Shown one piece after another: positions 50,785 to 60,345 of a stretch of DNA of 64,000 bases. How positions within the stretch are numbered: the first letter of the stretch is position 1; every line of letters begins with the position of its first letter. Below the pieces are notes generated by a model. The model searched no databases, was not told where the DNA came from, and saw only the letters and a list, made by a program, of their open reading frames with translations. Location: assembly GCF_002163875.1 (NCBI RefSeq), contig NZ_CP019333.1:248001-312000 (forward strand), in the 5' to 3' direction. Source of the stretch: Gilvibacter sp. SZ-19 (lineage in GTDB: Bacteria > Bacteroidota > Bacteroidia > Flavobacteriales > Flavobacteriaceae). A program made the translations under genes and the position numbers.

Positions 50785-52989
50785 ATGACTGAGGAGTTTA
50801 TAGAAGAAGAGAACAAGCAGATCGCTAAAGAGTATAAGGAGCTGCTGCGCATCAGTTATCAGACCCTGAGCCGGGAAGATAAAAAACTGATCCGTGATGC
50901 CTTTGACATTGCGGTAGACGCCCACAAAGATCAGCGCCGAAAATCTGGCGAGGCTTACATATTCCACCCTATCGCTGTTGCGAAAATTGTCGCTTCAGAG
51001 ATTGGCTTGGACGCAACTTCTATTGCCGCTGCGCTGCTTCACGATGTGGTTGAAGACACAGAGTACACCCTTAAGGATATTGAGCAGATGTTTGGCGAGA
51101 CGGTAGCCCGCATTGTAGACGGACTCACCAAGATCTCTAACCTACAGTCAGAAAAAGACGTCTCGCTCCAAGCGGAGAATTTTAGAAAGATGTTACTCAC
51201 CCTCAATGAGGATGTAAGAGTTATCATCATCAAGATCGCAGACCGTTTGCACAATATGCAGACCATGGAGAGCATGCCGGCACACAAACAGGTCAAGATC
51301 GCCTCTGAAACACTTTATATCTATGCTCCACTAGCACATCGTATTGGCCTTTACAACATAAAAACGGAGCTAGAGGATCTCGAACTCAAATACACAGAAC
51401 CCGAGGTTTACCAAGACATCTTTGACAAGATAGAAGACAGTAAAGAAGAGCAGACGGCCTATATCAAAGAATTTTCTAAGGTCATTCAAACTTCATTGGA
51501 CGAGGAAAAACTCAGTTACGAGATCAAAGGGCGTCCAAAGTCTATCTTTTCCATCCGCAGAAAAATGCTTAAGCAAAACGTAACCTTTGACGAGGTTTAC
51601 GACAAGTTTGCCGTGCGGATCATTTACAAATCAGATCCAGAGAATGAAAAGTTCATCGCCTGGAAGATCTACTCCATAGTAACAGATCATTTTAGACCAA
51701 ACCCAACACGACTGCGCGATTGGATCTCCTCGCCTAAAAGTACCGGCTATGAAGCCCTGCACATTACCGTTATGGGGCCAAAAGGTCGTTGGGTAGAGGT
51801 ACAGATCCGTTCTCAACGCATGAACGAGATCGCCGAGAAAGGCTATGCAGCGCATTACAAATACAAGAATACCGAGAAAGAAGACCAGGGTCTAGACGAT
51901 TGGTTGAACAAGCTCCAGGAGACCTTGGAGAATTCAGAGATCAATGCGGTTGATTTTGTTGCCGATTTTAAATTGAATCTCTATGCCAAAGAGATCTTTG
52001 TCTTTACCCCGCAGGGAGATCTAAAATCTCTCCCTAAAGGCGCTACGCCTTTAGACTTTGCCTTTTCTATCCACACCGAAGTGGGTATGCGCACTCGTGG
52101 TGCCAAAGTAAATGGCAAGTTGGTACCGCTGAGTCACGAACTAAAAAGTGGTGATCAGGTAGAGATTTTAACCTCTGAAAAAGCAAAACCCTCTGCCAGT
52201 TGGTTAGATTACGTAACCACTGGGCGGGCGCGTTCTAAGATCAAATCCTCTTTAAAGGAAGAGGTCAAGGAGATCGCTGCAGAAGGCAAGGTTGTCTTGG
52301 CGCGTAAGTTAAAATCGCTCAAGATCGCCTTAGACGAAAAAACGGTAAATCAACTGGTGGTGTACTTTAAGCTGCAAACCAGTTTAGATCTTTTTTACCG
52401 CGTAGGCTCCGGGATCATCGACAACAAAATGCTTAAAGAATTCGCTGCCTCGCGCAACAACGCTCTGATCAGCTTCTTTAAGAATCGCATCCGCAAGCCG
52501 CAGGAAAAAGAGAACATCAACAAAGATGAGATCTCGGTAAATTACGATCAGCTTGTTTTTGGGAAAGATGAGCAGAAGCTGGATTTCACCATGGCCAACT
52601 GCTGTAATCCTATTCCAGGGGACCCTGTATTTGGTTTCACCACGGTGAACGATGGTATTAAAGTGCATAAAAAGAACTGCCCGAATGCGATTCAATTGCA
52701 GAGCAATTACAGCTACCGCATTTTACCCGCCAAATGGATAGATTCTAGCCAGCAGGATTTCAGTGTTGATTTGGAGATCACAGGAATTGACAACATCGGT
52801 CTGGTAAACGAAGTGACCAAGGTGATCTCTAACAATATGCATATCAATATGCGCTCTATCAATTTTAGCAGTAATGACGGCATATTCACAGGCTTGATCA
52901 CGGTGGTGGTAAAGAACAAGACCATCCTTAATAATTTGGTGAATAACATCAAGAAAATTAACGGAATCGCTAAAGTATCAAGACTCTAA
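50785..52989 (+). CDS. Bifunctional (p)ppGpp synthetase/hydrolase (Rsh)
   Basis: 734 aa Rel/Spo protein that makes and breaks the stringent alarmone. The hydrolase HD domain includes AALLHDVVEDTEYT, the synthetase RPKSIFSIRRKM and STGYEALHITVMG, the TGS domain IFVFTPQGDLKSLPKGATPLDFAF, a conserved Cys region (ANCCNPIPGDPVFGF) and a C-terminal ACT domain. Both catalytic halves look intact, so it is probably the single Rsh enzyme of the cell. Confidence 0.93.
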   Translation: MTEEFIEEENKQIAKEYKELLRISYQTLSREDKKLIRDAFDIAVDAHKDQRRKSGEAYIFHPIAVAKIVASEIGLDATSIAAALLHDVVEDTEYTLKDIEQMFGETVARIVDGLTKISNLQSEKDVSLQAENFRKMLLTLNEDVRVIIIKIADRLHNMQTMESMPAHKQVKIASETLYIYAPLAHRIGLYNIKTELEDLELKYTEPEVYQDIFDKIEDSKEEQTAYIKEFSKVIQTSLDEEKLSYEIKGRPKSIFSIRRKMLKQNVTFDEVYDKFAVRIIYKSDPENEKFIAWKIYSIVTDHFRPNPTRLRDWISSPKSTGYEALHITVMGPKGRWVEVQIRSQRMNEIAEKGYAAHYKYKNTEKEDQGLDDWLNKLQETLENSEINAVDFVADFKLNLYAKEIFVFTPQGDLKSLPKGATPLDFAFSIHTEVGMRTRGAKVNGKLVPLSHELKSGDQVEILTSEKAKPSASWLDYVTTGRARSKIKSSLKEEVKEIAAEGKVVLARKLKSLKIALDEKTVNQLVVYFKLQTSLDLFYRVGSGIIDNKMLKEFAASRNNALISFFKNRIRKPQEKENINKDEISVNYDQLVFGKDEQKLDFTMANCCNPIPGDPVFGFTTVNDGIKVHKKNCPNAIQLQSNYSYRILPAKWIDSSQQDFSVDLEITGIDNIGLVNEVTKVISNNMHINMRSINFSSNDGIFTGLITVVVKNKTILNNLVNNIKKINGIAKVSRL

Positions 52990-52996
52990 AAAAGTG

Positions 52997-53004
52997 TAAC
53001 TTTG
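52997..53004 (+). promoter_or_regulatory. -7 promoter element TAACTTTG
   Basis: Perfect TAnnTTTG match 9 nt before the ATG at 53014. It supports that start over a TTG four codons earlier, which lies partly inside the element. Confidence 0.6.
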
Positions 53005-53013
53005 CCGCATATT

Positions 53014-53466
53014 ATGAGTGCGAAAACGGCTAACAACAACCAAGCGATAGTTAAAAACGTTTTTACCGGTTACCTGGAAGAAAAAGGACACCGTAAAACG
53101 CCAGAACGCTTCGCGATTCTTCAAGAGATATACGACAGCGAGGAGCATTTCGACATCGAATCCCTCTACATCAAAATGAAGAATAAAAAATACCGCGTTA
53201 GTCGCGCGACGCTCTACAATACCATAGAATTGCTGTTGGAGTGCGGCTTGGTTCGCAAGCATCAGTTTGGGAAGAATCAGGCACATTACGAAAAGTCCTA
53301 TTTTGACAGGCAACACGATCACGTGATCTTGGAAGATGGCGAAGTGATCGAATTCTGCGATCCACGGATCCAATCGATCAAAAAAACGATAGAAGAGATT
53401 TTTGATATCGAGATCACCAAACACTCACTCTACTTTTACGGCAACCGAAAACAACAGACTAAATAA
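53014..53466 (+). CDS. Fur-family transcriptional regulator without CxxC sites
   Basis: 150 aa from the ATG at 53014. The N-terminal winged helix ([42 protein letters not shown]) and the metal-binding His cluster (DRQHDHVIL) match Fur/PerR. The usual CxxC zinc pair reads EDGEVIEF and the distal pair is absent, so the structural zinc site seems lost, as in some Bacteroidota Fur proteins. It is followed by purA after 6 nt. The metal sensed is unknown. Confidence 0.88.
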   Translation: MSAKTANNNQAIVKNVFTGYLEEKGHRKTPERFAILQEIYDSEEHFDIESLYIKMKNKKYRVSRATLYNTIELLLECGLVRKHQFGKNQAHYEKSYFDRQHDHVILEDGEVIEFCDPRIQSIKKTIEEIFDIEITKHSLYFYGNRKQQTK

Positions 53467-53472
53467 GCTTAT

Positions 53473-54744
53473 ATGGCAGTAGATTTGCTTCTAGGACTCC
53501 AATGGGGAGATGAAGGAAAAGGAAAAATCGTTGATGTACTTACCCAGAATTACGACATAATTGCACGCTTTCAAGGAGGCCCGAATGCTGGACACACCTT
53601 GGAGTTCGACGGAATTAAGCACGTTTTACATACCATCCCGAGTGGGATCTTTCACGAAAACGCTGTAAACGTTGTAGGTAATGGTGTTGTTATCGATCCG
53701 GTGATCTTTAAGCGCGAATTGGACAATCTGAAGCAATTCAATATAGACATCAAGTCGAGACTGCTTATCTCCCGAAAAGCACATCTGATTTTGCCAACCC
53801 ACCGCTTACTAGATGCCGCTAGTGAAGCCTCTAAGGGTAAAGCCAAGATCGGTTCCACCCTTAAAGGAATTGGCCCAACTTATATGGACAAGACCGGAAG
53901 AAACGGGATCCGTGTTGGGGATATAGAAATGAAAGATTGGAAATCTCGTTATCGCGCTTTGGCAGACAAGCATGAAGCCATGATCGATTACTACAAGGCG
54001 GAGATCGAGTATGACCTAAAAGAATTAGAAGCCGAATTCTTTGCAGCTGTAAAGGTGCTTAAAGAATTGACCTTTATAGATAGCGAAGAGTATTTATACC
54101 GCGCACAACAAGATGGGAAAAAGATCTTGGCAGAAGGCGCTCAAGGTTCCTTACTTGATATAGACTTCGGAACCTACCCTTATGTGACCTCCTCCAACAC
54201 CACTGCTGCAGGAGCCTGTACTGGTTTAGGCGTGGCGCCGAACAAGATCGGAGAAGTCTTCGGAATTTTCAAGGCATACACCACCCGTGTGGGTAGTGGC
54301 CCCTTCCCTACTGAATTATTTGACGACTACGGAGAGACCATGGGACGCGTGGGTCGTGAATTTGGAGCCACCACAGGTCGTCCTAGACGCTGCGGATGGT
54401 TAGACCTTGTAGCCCTGAAATACGCCGTTCAAGTGAACGGAGTTACGCAGCTCATGATGATGAAAGGCGATGTATTGAGTGGTTTCGACAAGTTAATGGT
54501 TGCTACCGCTTATAAATACAAAGGTGAGACCATTACGCACTTGCCGTATAATATCGAGCCAGAGAACGTGGAGCCGATCTATACCGAAATGAAAGGTTGG
54601 TCACAGGATCTGACCGGAATGACACAGGCAGACCAATTGCCAGAAGCGCTGAATGATTACATTGCTTATTTGGAGCAGGAACTTCAAGTACCGATCAAGA
54701 TCGTTTCTGTTGGTCCAGACCGCACTCAGACCATTCACCGATAG
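53473..54744 (+). CDS. purA: Adenylosuccinate synthase
   Basis: 423 aa, usual length. The enzyme links aspartate to IMP with GTP in AMP synthesis. Typical motifs are QWGDEGKGKIVD, GGPNAGHT, GIGPTYMDKTGRNGIRV, EGAQGSLLDIDFGTYPYVTSSNTTAAG, and the GTP-side VGPDRTQTI near the end. It is probably cotranscribed with the Fur-like gene. Confidence 0.95.
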   Translation: MAVDLLLGLQWGDEGKGKIVDVLTQNYDIIARFQGGPNAGHTLEFDGIKHVLHTIPSGIFHENAVNVVGNGVVIDPVIFKRELDNLKQFNIDIKSRLLISRKAHLILPTHRLLDAASEASKGKAKIGSTLKGIGPTYMDKTGRNGIRVGDIEMKDWKSRYRALADKHEAMIDYYKAEIEYDLKELEAEFFAAVKVLKELTFIDSEEYLYRAQQDGKKILAEGAQGSLLDIDFGTYPYVTSSNTTAAGACTGLGVAPNKIGEVFGIFKAYTTRVGSGPFPTELFDDYGETMGRVGREFGATTGRPRRCGWLDLVALKYAVQVNGVTQLMMMKGDVLSGFDKLMVATAYKYKGETITHLPYNIEPENVEPIYTEMKGWSQDLTGMTQADQLPEALNDYIAYLEQELQVPIKIVSVGPDRTQTIHR

Positions 54745-54786
54745 GAAATTATATCTTTTTTCACAGTTCGCCTGCTGGCATTTGTG

Positions 54787-54794
54787 TACTTTTG
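54787..54794 (+). promoter_or_regulatory. -7 promoter element TACTTTTG just before a start codon
   Basis: Perfect TAnnTTTG match 3 nt before the ATG at 54798 of the OstA-like gene. The TTG that opens the longer frame overlaps the element. Suggests a leaderless message. Confidence 0.55.
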
Positions 54795-54797
54795 AGC

Positions 54798-56594
54798 ATG
54801 CACCGCGCTAATTTCATAAAAGCCGTACTCGCTTTATTGTTGCTGACTTTGGCCTTTTCGGCTACAGCACAAACCGACCCCAAGCCTTCTAAGGTGGACA
54901 TCAAGTCTGGCTATTTGGAAAAACGCCCTGATTTTCCAGACGCTGTTATTTACACCAAAGACAATAGCGGCCAAGTATTTATAGTGCACGAAGGTGTAGA
55001 AATGTGGTGTGATCAGGCTTTTGTATACCTCAAAGAGAATTTTGTCAAAGCCTATGGCAAGGTGCGTATCTCTCAGGGTGATACGGTGGTTATGAATTCC
55101 AAATATGCCGAATACAATGGCAACACGCAGTTTGCCTTTGCTACCGGCGATGTCGTTCTAAAAGAACCTAAAACGACCTTAAGGACCGACACCCTCTATT
55201 TTGACCGCATTAAACAACAAGCCTTTTACCGCAGTGGCGGAACCGTTATAGATACGGCCAGTACCCTGACCAGTAATGTAGGACGCTATTTTGCCAATAA
55301 TAAGAAGTATCAGTTCTTATCTGACGTTAAAATCGTCAATCCGGAGTATACAGTAAATTCCAACCAATTGGATTTCTATTCGGAATCGGGAGGCGCTTAT
55401 CTCTATGGACCATCTACCATAGTCAGTGAAACCAGCACCGTTTACTGCGAACGTGGTTATTACGATACCCGAGGCGACACCGGTTATTTTGTAAAGAACT
55501 CCAAGATAGACTACGAGACACGTACCTTGTACGGAGACAGTATCTATTTTAATAGAAACACCGGCTTTGCTAGTGCTACCAACAACATTAAGATCTTAGA
55601 TACGGTTAATAGTTCGGTGATAAGAGGGCATTATGCGGAGGTCTTTAGACCCAAAGACTCCCTGTTTATTACCAAGCGTGCCGTAGCCATAACGGTTCGC
55701 GATGGAGATTCGATCTACGTGCACGCGGACACTTTGCGTGTTACGGGACCGGAAGACAATAGAATTCTAAAAGGTTTTCACAGAGCGCGTCTCTACAAAA
55801 GCGATATGAGTGGTAAATGCGACTCTATCTATACTTCTGAACGTATTGGCCTTACCAAGATGATCACTAATCCGGTACTTTGGAGTGGGGAAAACCAAAT
55901 GACAGGTGATACCATTCATATCCTGTCCAACACCGTAACCGAGCAATTAGACACCCTCAAGGTATTTGAAAATGCCTTCTTGATCCAAAAGGACAGTGCG
56001 GGCTATAATCAAGTTTCTGGAGTTCGACTAACCGGCTTGTTCACAGAGAATGAATTAGACACAGTGAATGTAGATCAGAATGCCGAGGTAGTCTATTACG
56101 CGAGAAACACAGACACTAACAAACTCGAAGGGATAAATAACACCATTGGTAGTAGTATTCAGATCACTTTAGAGAATCAAGATATTATTGGCATTCGATT
56201 CATAAACCGTGGAACTGGAAAGTTCTATCCGGTGGCTATGTATCCTGAAGAAAAAAAGCTCTTACCTGGTTTTAACTGGCGAGGCGATGAACGGTTGCGA
56301 TCTGTAGAAGATCTCTTCTTGGGTAAACCGCCTCCAAAATTGGTCAAAATACGCGGTATTCCTTTGCCGGAAGACGAAGGGGAATTTTTCGAAGATGTCC
56401 CCGAAGACGAACTTGATATCCCAGAATATTCGAACTTAAAGCCCAAGGACCTCTTGAACGACCCAGAAGGGCCCAAAGCTCAGGTGCGCGATACATTACA
56501 AGACAAGGCCGCGCAAGAAAAGGCAAAATTCTTTCCAGGCAAAACGACCAAGAAAGACAATCAAGACAACGAAGAAGACGAAGGAGGTCAATAG
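54798..56594 (+). CDS. OstA-like protein (LptA/LptD N-terminal type)
   Basis: 598 aa from the ATG at 54798. Signal peptide to about residue 24 (LLTLAFSATAQT). Repeated beta strands of the OstA/LptA fold fill residues 35-450 (VEMWCDQAFVYLKENFVKAYGKVRISQGDTVVMNSKYAEYNG, read as three strands). The C-terminus (about 500-598) is acidic and low complexity with PxxED repeats. Such proteins shuttle lipopolysaccharide across the periplasm. It overlaps the ribosome-binding region of the aminotransferase gene. Confidence 0.8.
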   Translation: MHRANFIKAVLALLLLTLAFSATAQTDPKPSKVDIKSGYLEKRPDFPDAVIYTKDNSGQVFIVHEGVEMWCDQAFVYLKENFVKAYGKVRISQGDTVVMNSKYAEYNGNTQFAFATGDVVLKEPKTTLRTDTLYFDRIKQQAFYRSGGTVIDTASTLTSNVGRYFANNKKYQFLSDVKIVNPEYTVNSNQLDFYSESGGAYLYGPSTIVSETSTVYCERGYYDTRGDTGYFVKNSKIDYETRTLYGDSIYFNRNTGFASATNNIKILDTVNSSVIRGHYAEVFRPKDSLFITKRAVAITVRDGDSIYVHADTLRVTGPEDNRILKGFHRARLYKSDMSGKCDSIYTSERIGLTKMITNPVLWSGENQMTGDTIHILSNTVTEQLDTLKVFENAFLIQKDSAGYNQVSGVRLTGLFTENELDTVNVDQNAEVVYYARNTDTNKLEGINNTIGSSIQITLENQDIIGIRFINRGTGKFYPVAMYPEEKKLLPGFNWRGDERLRSVEDLFLGKPPPKLVKIRGIPLPEDEGEFFEDVPEDELDIPEYSNLKPKDLLNDPEGPKAQVRDTLQDKAAQEKAKFFPGKTTKKDNQDNEEDEGGQ

Positions 56595-56596
56595 AG

Positions 56597-57781
56597 ATGC
56601 TCGAGGATTTTTTCAAACATCAGGCGCAGACTACCCCACACCCACTGGCCCTGCAAGTGCAGCGGGCAGAAGGCTCGTATATCTATGACACAGCAGGGAA
56701 TGCCCATTTAGACTTTGTGGCCGGAGTATCGGCATGTAGCCTAGGCCATAGACATCCACGGGTCGTATCCGCAGTAAAAAAACAGCTAGATAGTTACTTA
56801 CACGTAATGGTCTATGGTGAATACGTACAAGAACCCGTTGTTACTCTAGCCAAAAAGTTGGCTGAGGTCCTGCCTGATCCTTTAGACACCACCTATTTTA
56901 CAAATTCTGGGACTGAGGCCATAGAAGGTGCCATAAAACTCGCCAGACGTGTTACCGGACGCAGTGAGCTCATTGCCGCCAAAAAGGCTTATCACGGCAG
57001 TACTATGGGTGCTTTGAGTTTAATGGGCTTCGAGGAGCGAAAATCGGCCTTTAGACCCCTTATTCCGGACTGTAGATTCATCAATTTCAATCATTTTGAT
57101 GAACTCGAAAAGATCACCGTAGAGACCGCGGGGGTTGTGGTCGAGACCATTCAAGGAGGTGCAGGCTTTATAGTACCAGAAAAGGGTTACCTCAAAGCCC
57201 TTTCGGCTCGTTGCAAGGAAGTTGGCGCGCTATTGATCTTAGATGAGATCCAACCAGGATTTGGACGTACCGGGAAACTCTTTGGTTTCATGCATTACGA
57301 TCTAATACCAGACATAGTGGTAATGGGTAAAGGTATGGGCGGTGGTCTGCCGGTTGGTGCATTCACAGCCAGCGCTGCGCAGATGAAACAACTGCAAGAC
57401 AACCCAAAACTAGGACATATCACCACTTTTGGCGGAAATCCGGTAATTGCGGCGGCCGCACTTGCTACGCTAGAAGAACTGCAAGAATCGACCTTAATGG
57501 CCGATACTTTAAAAAAGGAAGCTCTCTTTAGAAGTCTGTTAAAGCACCCGCTTATCAAGGAAGTTCGAGGGAAAGGCCTTATGCTGGCGCTTATCATGGA
57601 AAGTGCCGAAATAGCAAATACCTTGGTTCTAGAAGCGCAAAAGGCCGGATTGATCTTGTTTTGGCTGCTTTTCGAACCCAAGGCCGTACGAATTACCCCA
57701 CCATTAACAGTCTCAGAAAGCGAAATTCGGAAAGGTTGTCAGGTTATTCTCGACCTATTGGAAAAAATTGATAAGAAGTAG
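56597..57781 (+). CDS. Class-III PLP aminotransferase (ArgD/RocD-like)
   Basis: 394 aa. The fold-type I core has GVSACSLGHRHPRVV, the PLP phosphate site NSGTEAIEGAIKLARR, the aromatic KAYHGSTMGALSL stretch, DEIQPGFGRTG and the Schiff-base Lys in VVMGKGMGGGLPVGAF. It could be an acetylornithine/ornithine or a related amine transaminase; the substrate is undecided. The gene is preceded by a full AAGGAGG at 56581-56587, 9 nt from the ATG, a Shine-Dalgarno sequence that is unusual for the phylum. Confidence 0.88.
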   Translation: MLEDFFKHQAQTTPHPLALQVQRAEGSYIYDTAGNAHLDFVAGVSACSLGHRHPRVVSAVKKQLDSYLHVMVYGEYVQEPVVTLAKKLAEVLPDPLDTTYFTNSGTEAIEGAIKLARRVTGRSELIAAKKAYHGSTMGALSLMGFEERKSAFRPLIPDCRFINFNHFDELEKITVETAGVVVETIQGGAGFIVPEKGYLKALSARCKEVGALLILDEIQPGFGRTGKLFGFMHYDLIPDIVVMGKGMGGGLPVGAFTASAAQMKQLQDNPKLGHITTFGGNPVIAAAALATLEELQESTLMADTLKKEALFRSLLKHPLIKEVRGKGLMLALIMESAEIANTLVLEAQKAGLILFWLLFEPKAVRITPPLTVSESEIRKGCQVILDLLEKIDKK

Positions 57782-57921
57782 ATTTTTGTAAGTATCTGAT
57801 TATCAGTTATTATTACCCTTAAAATTCTGTTAATTACTTTGTTGACAACATAATCGGCACGAGAATTGAACCCCCAATTACATTGTTACCTTTAATATGG
57901 AAGAAACTTAAAACCCCGCTT

Positions 57922-59322
57922 ATGCAATTTGGCGATAAGGACTCTACTAACTTCTCACTTACCCGTTTCGAATCCATGCTGAAAACTAACAATGTGCTCT
58001 TCTTTGACGCAGAAGAGTTCGAAGAGATCATTCAGCATTATTTGGACAACGGTAAAATGGCGCTTGCTAAAAAGGCAACCAAACTCGGTTTGGAGCAGCA
58101 CCCCACTGCCACGAATTTGAAGTTGTACAAAGTAGAGGTTTACATATTTGAGAATAAACTCGACCTGGCGGATACCCTTTTGGACGAACTCTACAGTTTA
58201 GAGTCTTCCAACGAGGAGATCTTGATCCAAAAGGCCAATGTACTGTCGCGCCGTGATAAGCACAAAGAAGCCATTGACCTGCTGGGCAAAGCGCTAGAGA
58301 TCACCAACGATGCTGCGGATGTACTCTCTCTTATTGGGATGGAGTATTTGTTCTTGGAAGATTTTGAAAAGGCCAAGAACAACTTCATGCGTTGTCTAGA
58401 GATAGACAATCAAGACTATTCGGCCCTTTACAATGTGATTTATTGTTTCGACTATTTGGAACAGCATCAAGAAGCTATTGACTATTTGAATGACTTTTTG
58501 AATGCTAACCCCTACTCTGAGGTGGGATGGCATCAGGTTGGGAAACAATATTACACCCTTAAAGAATACAAAAAGGCGCTTGCCGCTTATGACTTTGCCA
58601 TTATTTCGGACGACACCTTTATTGGCGCTTATCTAGAAAAGGGAAAGGTCTTAGAGAAACTGGGGCGTTACAACGAGGCCATTAGCAGTTACACCATCAC
58701 CTTGGAATTGGATGACCCAACTTCCTTTGCGCTGCTACGCATTGGAAAATGTCATGAAAAACTACGCAACGACGAGCTCGCCTTGCAGTTCTACCACAAA
58801 TGCATAGAAGAAGATGGCCTTTTAGACAAGGGATGGATAGCCATTACCGACTACTACAACCGTAAGAAGAACTATCAAAAAGCGCTGTATTACATAGACA
58901 AGGCCTTGAATATTGATAGTGAGAACGTGCTTTATTGGAAGCGTTATGCGGTTATCAATAAGAATCTGAATCTTTTTGAAGAGGCAGAGCACGGTTATCG
59001 CAGAACCATTGAACTGGGCAACTACGAGATCGATTCCTGGACCTCCAGAACCGATATCTTGATCCAGCTCGGTGAATACGAAGCAGCAATTAACAACCTG
59101 CATCAGGCTGCCGAATTTTACCCCGATGCCGTTGAGATCGAGTTCCGCTTGGCTGGCTTGCATTACCTGTTGGGAGAAGAGAACAAGGGGCAGTTCCACC
59201 TGAACAACGCCTTGCGTTTAGATGTTGAATACAGCATCATTATCGAAGAGTTGTTCCCTACTGTTTTTGCCAAAGCTATCGTGCAAAAAATTATTCGTCA
59301 ATACGAAAACGCTTCTCGCTAG
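57922..59322 (+). CDS. Tetratricopeptide-repeat protein
   Basis: 466 aa from the ATG at 57922; the upstream TTG (57883) reads a weak leader. No signal peptide, so cytosolic. About eleven TPR units span residues 40-460 (for example NKLDLADTLLDELYSL, KKALAAYDFAIISDD, NEAISSYTITLELDD, KALYYIDKALNIDSEN). The overall charge is acidic. It is probably a scaffold; no partner is evident. A TACCTTTA promoter-like element lies at 57887. Confidence 0.8.
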   Translation: MQFGDKDSTNFSLTRFESMLKTNNVLFFDAEEFEEIIQHYLDNGKMALAKKATKLGLEQHPTATNLKLYKVEVYIFENKLDLADTLLDELYSLESSNEEILIQKANVLSRRDKHKEAIDLLGKALEITNDAADVLSLIGMEYLFLEDFEKAKNNFMRCLEIDNQDYSALYNVIYCFDYLEQHQEAIDYLNDFLNANPYSEVGWHQVGKQYYTLKEYKKALAAYDFAIISDDTFIGAYLEKGKVLEKLGRYNEAISSYTITLELDDPTSFALLRIGKCHEKLRNDELALQFYHKCIEEDGLLDKGWIAITDYYNRKKNYQKALYYIDKALNIDSENVLYWKRYAVINKNLNLFEEAEHGYRRTIELGNYEIDSWTSRTDILIQLGEYEAAINNLHQAAEFYPDAVEIEFRLAGLHYLLGEENKGQFHLNNALRLDVEYSIIIEELFPTVFAKAIVQKIIRQYENASR

Positions 59323-59329
59323 GAATCGT

Positions 59330-59337
59330 TATTTTTG
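59330..59337 (+). promoter_or_regulatory. -7 promoter element TATTTTTG of the DUF368 pair
   Basis: Perfect TAnnTTTG match 21 nt before the ATG at 59359. A TTG overlapping the element begins a longer frame, which is therefore unlikely. It probably drives both DUF368 genes and aroE. Confidence 0.6.
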
Positions 59338-59358
59338 GGGGAATTCCATTACGGATCT

Positions 59359-60345
59359 ATGGCATCTAACGCGCTTATTTCCCACCTTACCACCTATCTA
59401 AAAGGAATCGCCATGGGCGCCGCAGACGTGGTACCCGGAGTTTCTGGTGGAACTATAGCCTTTATTACAGGTATTTACGAAGAACTAATAGGCACTATCC
59501 ACAAACTGGATCTAGGCTTGTTCAAGTTGTGGAAGCAAGACGGCTTTAAAGCCATGTGGCGTCATTACAACTTGGGCTTTCTGGCGGTACTTTTTATGGG
59601 AATCGCTACCAGTATATTCTCATTGGCCAAGCTGATCACTCATCTGTTAGAATCTCATCCGGTTTTGGTCTGGGCGTTTTTCTTCGGATTGATCGTAGCC
59701 AGTATCATCTATGTGGGCAAACAGATCGAACGATGGAATTTAGGTGTCCTTATAGCGCTAGTTGTGGGAACAGCCGTCTCATACAGCATTACCATTGCAG
59801 AACCCATAGGATCTCAAGATAGCCTTTGGTTTATGGCTCTAGCTGGTTTTATAGCCATAATCGCTATGATCTTACCTGGTCTTTCGGGAGCCTTTATTCT
59901 CTTGCTCTTAGGGGCTTATGAACCGGTGATAGGAGCCATATCTGGCCTTATAGATGGTTTGAGTGGGGAATCTGATCTAATGTGGGAATCGGTTTTAAAA
60001 TTGAGTGTATTTGCTGTTGGAGCTATTGCAGGACTCAAAGCATTCTCAGGAGTATTGAATTGGATGTTCAACAACTACAAAGCAATAACTCTGGCCGTAT
60101 TAACAGGTTTTATGCTGGGCGCACTTAACAAAGTATGGCCCTGGAAAGAAGTACTTTCTACCCGTATTAACAGCAAAGGAATCGAAGTTCCCTTATTAGA
60201 AGAAAGCATTGCGCCAGCGAATTTCAACGGAGATCCACAATTAGTGGGAGCAATTAGCTGCGCTGTAGCCGGCTGTGTATTGATATTAGGCTTCGAATGG
60301 CTTGCAAAACGTAAATCCACACTTGCAGATGGCCGCCAAGCGTAG
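59359..60345 (+). CDS. DUF368 (PopT-type) undecaprenyl-phosphate translocase, copy 1
   Basis: 328 aa from the ATG at 59359. It is a polytopic membrane protein with about nine helices. The family signature GIAMGAADVVPGVSGGTIAFI (N-terminal) and the related ILPGLSGAFILLLLGAYE (second half) mark inverted repeats. DUF368 proteins recycle undecaprenyl phosphate across the membrane for peptidoglycan and surface-polymer synthesis. It overlaps the next copy by 17 nt. Confidence 0.85.
   Translation: MASNALISHLTTYLKGIAMGAADVVPGVSGGTIAFITGIYEELIGTIHKLDLGLFKLWKQDGFKAMWRHYNLGFLAVLFMGIATSIFSLAKLITHLLESHPVLVWAFFFGLIVASIIYVGKQIERWNLGVLIALVVGTAVSYSITIAEPIGSQDSLWFMALAGFIAIIAMILPGLSGAFILLLLGAYEPVIGAISGLIDGLSGESDLMWESVLKLSVFAVGAIAGLKAFSGVLNWMFNNYKAITLAVLTGFMLGALNKVWPWKEVLSTRINSKGIEVPLLEESIAPANFNGDPQLVGAISCAVAGCVLILGFEWLAKRKSTLADGRQA

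Noticed and set aside
52978-53424. 148-aa minus-strand open frame
   Set aside because: It is the antisense shadow of the Fur-like gene.
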